DNA of 64,000 bases from Haematobia irritans (Eukaryota > Arthropoda > Insecta > Diptera > Muscidae), in contig NC_134397.1 of the NCBI RefSeq assembly GCF_050003625.1, positions 153,036,691-153,100,690 on the forward strand, given 5' to 3'. Positions 57,895-64,000 of this stretch are shown here, in pieces. The notes under the pieces are model-generated. The model was not told the origin of the DNA. It worked only from the letters and a program-made list of their open reading frames with translations, and made no database searches. How positions within the stretch are numbered: position 1 is the first letter of the stretch; each line of letters starts with the position of its first letter. The translations under genes and the position numbers were made by a program.

Positions 57895-58867
57895 GTAGGA
57901 TGAATTTTCCTCCTTCAAGAGGCTCCGGAGGTCAACTCTGGGGAACGGTTTATATGGGGGCTATATATAATTATAAATATGGACCCATTTTTTCATGGTT
58001 GTTAGAAACATTAACACCACGTACTAAGTTTCAACCGGATCGGATAAATGTTGCTCCTCCAAGAGGCTCCGGAGGTCAAATCTGGGGATCGGTTTATATA
58101 AGGGCATGGTTGTTAGAGACTATATACCAACACCATGTTCCAAATTTCAACCGGATCGGATGAAATTTGCTTCTCATAGAGGCTCCGTAAGCCAAACCTA
58201 GGGATCGGTTTATATGGAGGCTATATATAATTATGTACCGATGTGGACCAATTTTGCATGGTTGTTAGAGACCATATACCAACACCACGTACCAAATTTC
58301 AGCCAGATCGTATGAAATATGCTTCTTTTAGAGGCTCCGCAAGCCAAATTTGGTAGTCCGTTTATATGGGGACTATACGTAAAAGTGGACCGATATGGCC
58401 CATTTGCAATACCATCCGACCTACATCAATAACAACTACTTGTGGCAAGTTTCAAGTCGATAGCTTATTTCGTTTGGAAGTTAACGTGACGGACGAACGG
58501 ACATACTTAGATCGAACAGAATTTCACCACGACCCAGAATATATATACTTTCCCAGCAAAAAAAGCGTTGCCAAAAAAGTAATGAAAATGTTCTTTTTGG
58601 ATCCGGAAGTGGTGCAAAATTGACGCAGAAGCGATGAATTTAACATGGGCTTGTCATAGGACGGAAGTCCTCCATTTCAACAGCCGTTGCACTGAATTTG
58701 CATCACCTCTTTAGGTGTGATCCGAATTCAATGTTTTGGATGTAAATTAAAAAAGTCTGTGATATTTTGTCAAGTAAATAATTTTTTATAATTTTTTATA
58801 ATTTTTAATGGATTCTAATGCTTGTCGGAAACGTTTGACCTCAAATATTTTCAAAAATTCACAATTT

Positions 58868-59735
58868 TTGAGTCGATAGCCTGTCTGTCCGTGAACACAT
58901 TTTTGTAATCAAAGTCTAGGTCGCAGTTTTAGACCAATCGACTTCAAATTTGGCACAAGTATGTGTTTTGGCTCAGAATAGAACCCTATTGATTTTGGAA
59001 GAAATCGGTTCAGATGTAGATATAGCTCCCATATATATATATTTCGCCCGATATGGATTATATGGCCCCAGAAGCCAGAATTTTACACCAATTTGGTTGA
59101 AATTTTGCACTAGGAGTACAATTAGTAGTGTAGTCAAGTGTGCCAAATTTTATTGAAATCGGTTCAGATTTAGATATAGCTCCCATATATATCGTTCGCC
59201 CGATTTACACTCATATGACCACAGTGGCCAATCTTTTACTCCGATTTAATTGAAATTTTGCACAAGGAGTAGATTTGGCATTGTAGCTATGCGTGCCAAA
59301 TTTGGTTGAAATCGGTTCAGATTTAGATATAGCTCCCATATATAGCTTTCGCCTGATATGGACTTATATGGCCCCAGAAGCCAGAGTTTTACCCCAATTT
59401 GGTTGAAATTTTGCTCTAGGAGTACAATTAATAGTGTAGTCAAGTGTGCCAAATTTTATAGAAATCGGTTCAGATTTAGATATAGCTCCCATATATATCT
59501 TTCGCCCGATTTACACTCATATGACCACAGTGGCCAATCTTTTACTCCGATTTAGTTGAAATTTTGTACAGGGAGTAGAATTAGCAGTTTTGCTATGCGT
59601 TCCAAATTTGGTTGAAATCGGTTCAGATTTAGATATGGCTCCCATATATATGTTTTTCTGATTTCGACAAAAATGGTCAAAAAATCAAAATTTTCCTTGT
59701 AAAATCGCCACTGCTTAGTCGAAAAGTTGTAAAAA
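58868..59735 (+). repeat. INE-1-like family (B-related) copy
   Basis: TTGAGTCGATAGCCTGTCTG then monomers GATATAGCTCCCATATATAT / TTCGCCCGATTTACACTC with GGAGTAGATTTGGC. Truncated by family A at 59735. Confidence 0.8.
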
Positions 59736-60970
59736 TGACTCTAAATTTCCCATATAAACCGATCCCCAGATTTGGGTTGCGGAGCCTCAAAGAGAAGCAA
59801 ATTTTATCCGATCCGCCTGAAGCCTCAAAGAGAAGCAAATTGCATCCGATCCCTCTGAAAGATTTGGGTTGCGGAGCCTCAAAGAGAAGCAAATTTTATC
59901 CGATCCGCCTGAAATTTGGTACATGATATTGGTATATGGTCTCTAATAACCGTGCAAAAATTGGCCCACATCGGTTCATAATTATATATAGCCCCCATAT
60001 AAACCCCAGATTTGGCTTGCGAAGTCTCCAAGAGAAGCAAATTTCATCCAATCCGGTTGTAATTTGGAACATGGTCCATATCGGTCCATAATTATATATA
60101 GCCCCCATATAAAACGTTCTCCAGATTTGACCTCCGGAGCCTCTTGGAGGAGCAAAATTCATCCGATCCGGTTCAAAGTAGGAACGTGGTGTTAGTATAT
60201 GGTCGCTAACAACCATACCAAAATTGGTCCAATCACACAAAAATTGGTCCATATCGGTTCATAATCATGGTTGCCACTAGAGCCAAAAATAATCTACCAA
60301 AATTTTATTTCTATAGAAAATGTTGTCAAAATTTTATTTCTAGAGAAAATTTTGTTAAAATTTTATTCGGTTCATAATAAAATTTTCATCATTGTCAAAA
60401 TTTTATTTCTATAGAAAATTTTGTCAAAATTTTATTTCTATAGAAAATTTTGTTCAAACTTTATTCGGTTCATAATCATAGTTGCCACTCGAGCCAAAAA
60501 TAATCGACCAAGATTTTATTTCTATAGAAAATTTTGTCAAAAGTTTATATCTATAGAACATTTTGTTAACATTTTATTTCTGTAGAAATTTTTGTCAAAA
60601 TTTTCTTTTTATAGAAAATTTTGTCAAAATTTTTATTTCTATAGAAAATTTTGTGAAAATTTTATTTCCATAGAAAATTTTTTAATATTTTCTTTCTGTA
60701 GAAAATTTTGTCAAAATTTTATGTCTACTTTGTAAAACTGAATAATATACGTATTGGATCGATCTTTTTTGATTTAATATATACCAAGTATGGACATACA
60801 ATTTAGAAGATGGTGTTTGGAGGTTTTAAGATACCTTGCCATCGGCAAGCGTTACCGCAACTTAAGTAATTCGATTGTGGATGGCAGTGTTTAGAAGAAG
60901 TTTCTACGCAATCCATGATGGAGGGTACATAAGCTTCGGCCTGGCCGAACTTACGGCCGTATATACTTGT
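59735..60970 (-). repeat. Family A, minus orientation, 3'-truncated
   Basis: Rearranged monomers 59750-60240 (a GAGCCTCAAAGAGAAGCAAA segment repeated three times), 29-bp array 60295-60730, 5' domain and GGCC terminus ending CGGCCGTATATACTTG at about 60970. Confidence 0.85.
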
Positions 60971-60973
60971 TTT

Positions 60974-61185
60974 TTACTAACATTGCGTTCTACCCTAGTG
61001 CATTAGCCGACTTAAATTATGAGTCTTTAGATTTTGTAGAACTCTATCAAATTTGGTCCAGATCGAGTGATATTTAAATGTATGTATTTTTAAAAATTAA
61101 ATGTATGTAAATTTAAATCTACAAAGTGGTGCAGGGTATAATATAGTCGGCCCCGCCCGACTTTAGACTTTGCTTACTTGTTTCA
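60974..61185 (+). repeat. Solo family B terminal segment
   Basis: TTTTTACTAACATTGCG to ATAGTCGGCCCCGCCCGACT and TTGCTTACTTG, the same ~210-240 bp module as 20323-20800. It abuts a family A 5' terminus head-on, as at 3210/3726. Confidence 0.8.
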
Positions 61186-61569
61186 GATTGGATTTAGCAT
61201 TTTTTTCGACAAAGTTCAAATGATTTGTACCATTTTATGAATTCTTACTCTGTTTTTAACCTATCTGAAACAAAAAAAGTCAAAATTACCCATGAAAAGT
61301 ATGAAAAACCCGAGTTATAAAAAATTGAATTTAAAGAACTTCCTGGGTAGTTAAAATAAAGAACATCATGGGGAGTGCATCTTCTGGAAGTGCTTTTAAA
61401 GTTGTGCCTTTGGAAGAACATCCACTTTTTTTTTTGCTGGGTTATGGGGTTTTAGAGCAATATTTCGATGTGTTACAAGCGGAATGACAAAGTTAATATA
61501 CCCCCATCCTATGGTGGAGGGTATAAAAAGTAACTGTGAAAACAAGCTGGTTTTCAGATCAAAAACTGA

Positions 61570-62200
61570 ACATAGTTCTCAGCTTATAGAAAATTTTGTC
61601 ACAATTTTAATTCTATAGAAAATTTTGTCAAAATTTTATTTCTATAGAAAATTTTGTCAAAATTGTATTTCTATAGAAAATTTTGTCAAAATTTTATTTC
61701 TATAGAAAATTTTTTCAAAATTTTATTTCTATAGAAAATTTTGTAAAAATTTTACTTCTCTATAGAAAATTTTGTCAAAATTTTATTTCTAAAGAAAATT
61801 TTGTCAAAATTTTATTTCTATAGAAAATTTTGTCAAAATTTTGTTTCTATAGAAATTTTTGTCAAAATTTTATTTCTTCAGAAAATTGTGAAAAAATTTT
61901 ATTTTTATAGAAAAATTTTGACAAATTTTAATTCTAAAGAAAATTTTGAAAAATTTTTATTTCTAAAGAAAATTTTGTCATAATTTTATTTCTTCATAAA
62001 ATTGTGAAAAATTTTATTTTTATACAAAAATTTTGACAAAATTTTATTTCTAAAGAAAATTCTGTCAAAATTTTATTTCTATAGAAAATTTTGTAAAAAT
62101 TTTGTTTCTATAGTAACTTTTGTCAAAATTTTATTTCTATAGAAAATTTTGTCAAAAGTTTATTTCTGTAGAAAATTTTGTCAAATTTTATTTAGACAAA
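61570..62200 (-). repeat. 29-bp minisatellite array, about 21 units
   Basis: ATTTCTATAGAAAATTTTGT units in reverse orientation, immediately after a family A 3' end, with variants carrying TTCTAAAGAAAATT. Confidence 0.9.
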
Positions 62201-62399
62201 GGGAATGGCTCTTTGGTAGATATAATGTATTTTCCTTAAGAGTACTAAACTAGAATTTATATTAGGCGATGCAATAATTATCTTTAAACATTTTTTTAAA
62301 GAATACTTGAAAGAATTCTTGGATTGTCTAAATTTCATTCCTCAGAAGAGAAAACTATGCATTCAGTGTTCTACCCACTTTTAAGAAACATCAATGTCC

Positions 62400-62890
62400 T
62401 TTTACTTTTTTTCTTGCCAAGCGCCGTCTTGAGATGATCCACTCTTTAGTGCCAACCTCTAAAATGCCCGCAAAGTCTAACAGATTGAAATCCTTCTATT
62501 TTAGTGGCCATTGTGCGCTAGTGATGAAGGGAGGAACCTCCTTTTTAAGCCATTCTTGGGTGACGCGTGCTGACTCCTGTTAGAATGTCCATGGTCTGTG
62601 GCCGAAATTATTGTCTGCCAAATTCTTAGGACAATTATAAACAGCATTCAATTTGACCCAATTACATTCAGCCCAGTATTATATTCAGACCTCACTATTG
62701 GAAAATATAAGAGCATGGGACCATCGGACGCTGCGGTGTGGACTATCAAGCCAAATTGCTTTGTCTTTTCACAAACTATTCAATTTCGAATGGCTTCTCG
62801 TCGGAGAAAAACAAATTCTGATAACAGTAACTGATCAATTTCGTGCATGCGAAGTAACTCCTTGGCTTTTTCCAGTCTAATTTTTTTGTG
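62400..62890 (-). pseudogene. Tc1/mariner transposase relic (mori/maT-like)
   Basis: The minus strand preserves, in order, NLFFSDEKPFEIE, stop, FVKRQ (first catalytic Asp), a badly mutated middle with FGHRPWTF and QESARVTQEWLKKEVPPFI, then TSAQWPLK, stop, KDFNLLDFAGILE (third acidic residue). The second catalytic Asp, expected just after PWTF, is not preserved (stop then QE). At least four stops and several frameshifts separate the blocks. Related fragments occur at 16510, 20815 and 25130. Old and inactive. Confidence 0.65.
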
Positions 62891-63077
62891 CACCAATGAA
62901 AGTGTATGTAATGACACGAGAAACAAAAGATTTATACACATTTAAATTATGGAGAACGGCAACGATAGTCATTTGTGGTTTTCCAGTCAAATATAAAGCA
63001 ATCATATTATCACGCTTGAATTCCAACACGAATAACTTCATTTCCAAATGGAATAGATCAAATGCTTTTGTAAACTT
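62891..63077. other. Short unique stretch
   Basis: Two overlapping 70-codon frames on opposite strands, neither recognised. Ends at the MITE B insertion. Confidence 0.35.
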
Positions 63078-63593
63078 CACTCAAAAAAAAGTGAACTCTC
63101 TATTTCACTAAAGCCAATTTAACTTTATTTTAGTTCATGGAATTATTATGTTTGGAGAAAGTTTCCTTTACTCTAATAATTTTTTGTTTACGTTAGTTAA
63201 ATTAACTAAAACCGAGGAAAAAAATGAACTCAAATGAAGCATAATGATTAACTAAATTCGTACCTTCCACCAAATAGTTCAGAATTTCTTTAAATTTGTA
63301 AATTTTACCAAAAATGCGTCCATCATGAACTTCGTATATCACTAAAGACATTCTTGCAATTTTGAATACCAAGTTTTTCCTTCAAACTACAAAATTTTCT
63401 TTAACAAGTGAAAAAACTTAGTTATGTCTAATAAATTTTCTTGAATTTGTCGAAAAATATTTACTTATTTTTATGACATCGGCGTGATGCCAACGTTTGT
63501 AATACTGTTTAGTTAAAATTTTCTACAAATGTTCAAAATTTTCTAAAATTAACCGAAACATTTCTTCCTGGTGGGTTCACTGTTTTTTCAGTG
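63078..63593 (+). mobile_element. MITE B (516 bp), copy 3
   Basis: CACTCAAAAAAAAGTGAAC to GTTCACTGTTTTTTCAGTG with TT duplication (63076-63077, 63594-63595). Differs from copy 1 by scattered substitutions only. Confidence 0.92.
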
Positions 63594-63847
63594 TTGTAAA
63601 CAATAAAATGAACTCTCACTGAAATAAATATGCTAACTGGCAGACGAGCGGTTTAGAAATTATAATAACCTGGAGTTGGTTGCAATATATATCAGCCAAT
63701 CTGTACGTCTTTGTACGTATGAAAATTCGGAGAAATTATTTATCGTTGAAAGTTAACCGGAATTGAGCATGTACAAATAGTTCATGTTTGCTTCCACGAA
63801 ATTATAAACACAAGTAAACTAGGAAATAGTTAAGACTTAAATTTTCT

Positions 63848-64000
63848 ACACCCACAAGGAAGAACACTTTCGGTTAATTTTAGAAAATTTTGAATGTTTG
63901 TAGAAAATTTTAACTAAACAGTATTACAAACGTTGGCATCACGCCGATGTCATAAAAACAAGTACATATTTTTCGACAAATTCAAGAAAATTTATTAGAC
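63848..64000 (-). mobile_element. MITE B fragment running off the window
   Basis: CCCACAAGGAAGAACA then TTTAGAAAATTTTGAATG and ACGTTGGCATCACGCCGAT match the reverse of copy 3. The outer terminus is missing on the left. Confidence 0.8.

Larger units (their letters stand above)
58552..61441 (+). mobile_element. MITE E with CCCAGCAAAAAAA termini, expanded by nested repeats
   Basis: Left CCCAGCAAAAAAAGCG and right TTTTTTTTTGCTGGG with a TT duplication (58550-58551, 61442-61443). Native sequence survives at about 58552-58865 and 61186-61441. The middle is INE-1-like repeat, family A in reverse and a family B terminus. The reverse fragment at 43733-43945 confirms the family. Confidence 0.8.
57895..61528 (+). 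repeat. Family A 3' part split by MITE E
   Basis: Monomers from 57895 to 58360 and the GATCGAACAGAATTTCACC segment. The copy is broken after ATATATACTTT at 58551 and resumes TTATGGGGTTTTAGAGC at 61442 to the hairpin CCCATCCTATGGTGGAGGG and TATAAAAAG (61528). Confidence 0.85.

Noticed and set aside
62598..62880. Plus-strand frames of 75-78 codons
   Set aside because: Shadows of a decayed minus-strand transposase (FFSDEKPF, TQEWLKK, AQWPLK blocks).

Overview
This window looks like transposon-dominated heterochromatin or intergenic DNA from a higher fly, most likely a calyptrate/muscid. The evidence is an AT-rich, non-bacterial sequence without operons, pervasive INE-1/DINE-1-style dispersed repeats, many short inverted-repeat elements, a tRNA-derived SINE with its presumed LINE partner, and an irritans-subfamily mariner closely resembling the Himar1 type first recovered from the horn fly Haematobia irritans. 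A stable fly or horn fly type genome is a reasonable guess, but the species is inferred. I found no convincing intact host gene. The best candidate is a disrupted minus-strand exon at about 7435-8886.

Most of the window is built from two modular repeat families. Family A has a GGCC-rich 5' terminus starting near CAAGTATATACGGCCG, then a 29-bp minisatellite, then tandem 153-bp monomers, then a GACG-rich tract and a 3' hairpin just before GGGTATAAAAA. Complete or near-complete copies lie at 26422-28168 and 50271-52146, with interrupted copies at 11733-14442, 28169-30525, 36837-43712, 47600-49754 and 57895-61528. Family B starts at a GTGGTACAGGGTATAATAAG-type end and finishes at a GTCGGCCCCGCCCGAC hairpin. 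Copies lie at 18335-20800, 34341-35952 and 45115-47560.

Layout: 0-4.7 kb holds DD37E-type transposase relics, a 501-bp hAT-type element and a piggyBac-like element. 7.4-8.9 kb is the possible host exon split by a DD41D element. 8.9-14.4 kb is family A with a second DD41D element. 14.9-20.8 kb holds LINE relics, CACTG-ended elements and family B. 21.2-23.7 kb is a large 29-bp satellite. 25.1-30.5 kb is family A with a SINE insertion. 32.9-34.1 kb is a dead Himar-like mariner. 36.8-43.7 kb is a deep nest (family A containing a LINE with a 516-bp element inside it, plus a hAT carrying a second LINE). 45-47.6 kb is family B. 47.6-53.5 kb is nested family A. 55.5-57.5 kb is a SINE split by a hAT. 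57.9-64 kb is further nesting, a transposase relic and two more 516-bp-family copies.

The most informative results are insertion histories readable from target-site duplications and empty sites inside the window. They show hAT elements with 8-bp duplications, CACTG/CACTC-ended elements with 2-bp duplications, and a LINE and a SINE sharing about 75 bp of 3' tail plus an (AACCT)n end. Every transposase seen is broken. The one long open frame without internal lesions is the RNase H-region ORF of a 5'-truncated LINE, so no autonomous element is evident.
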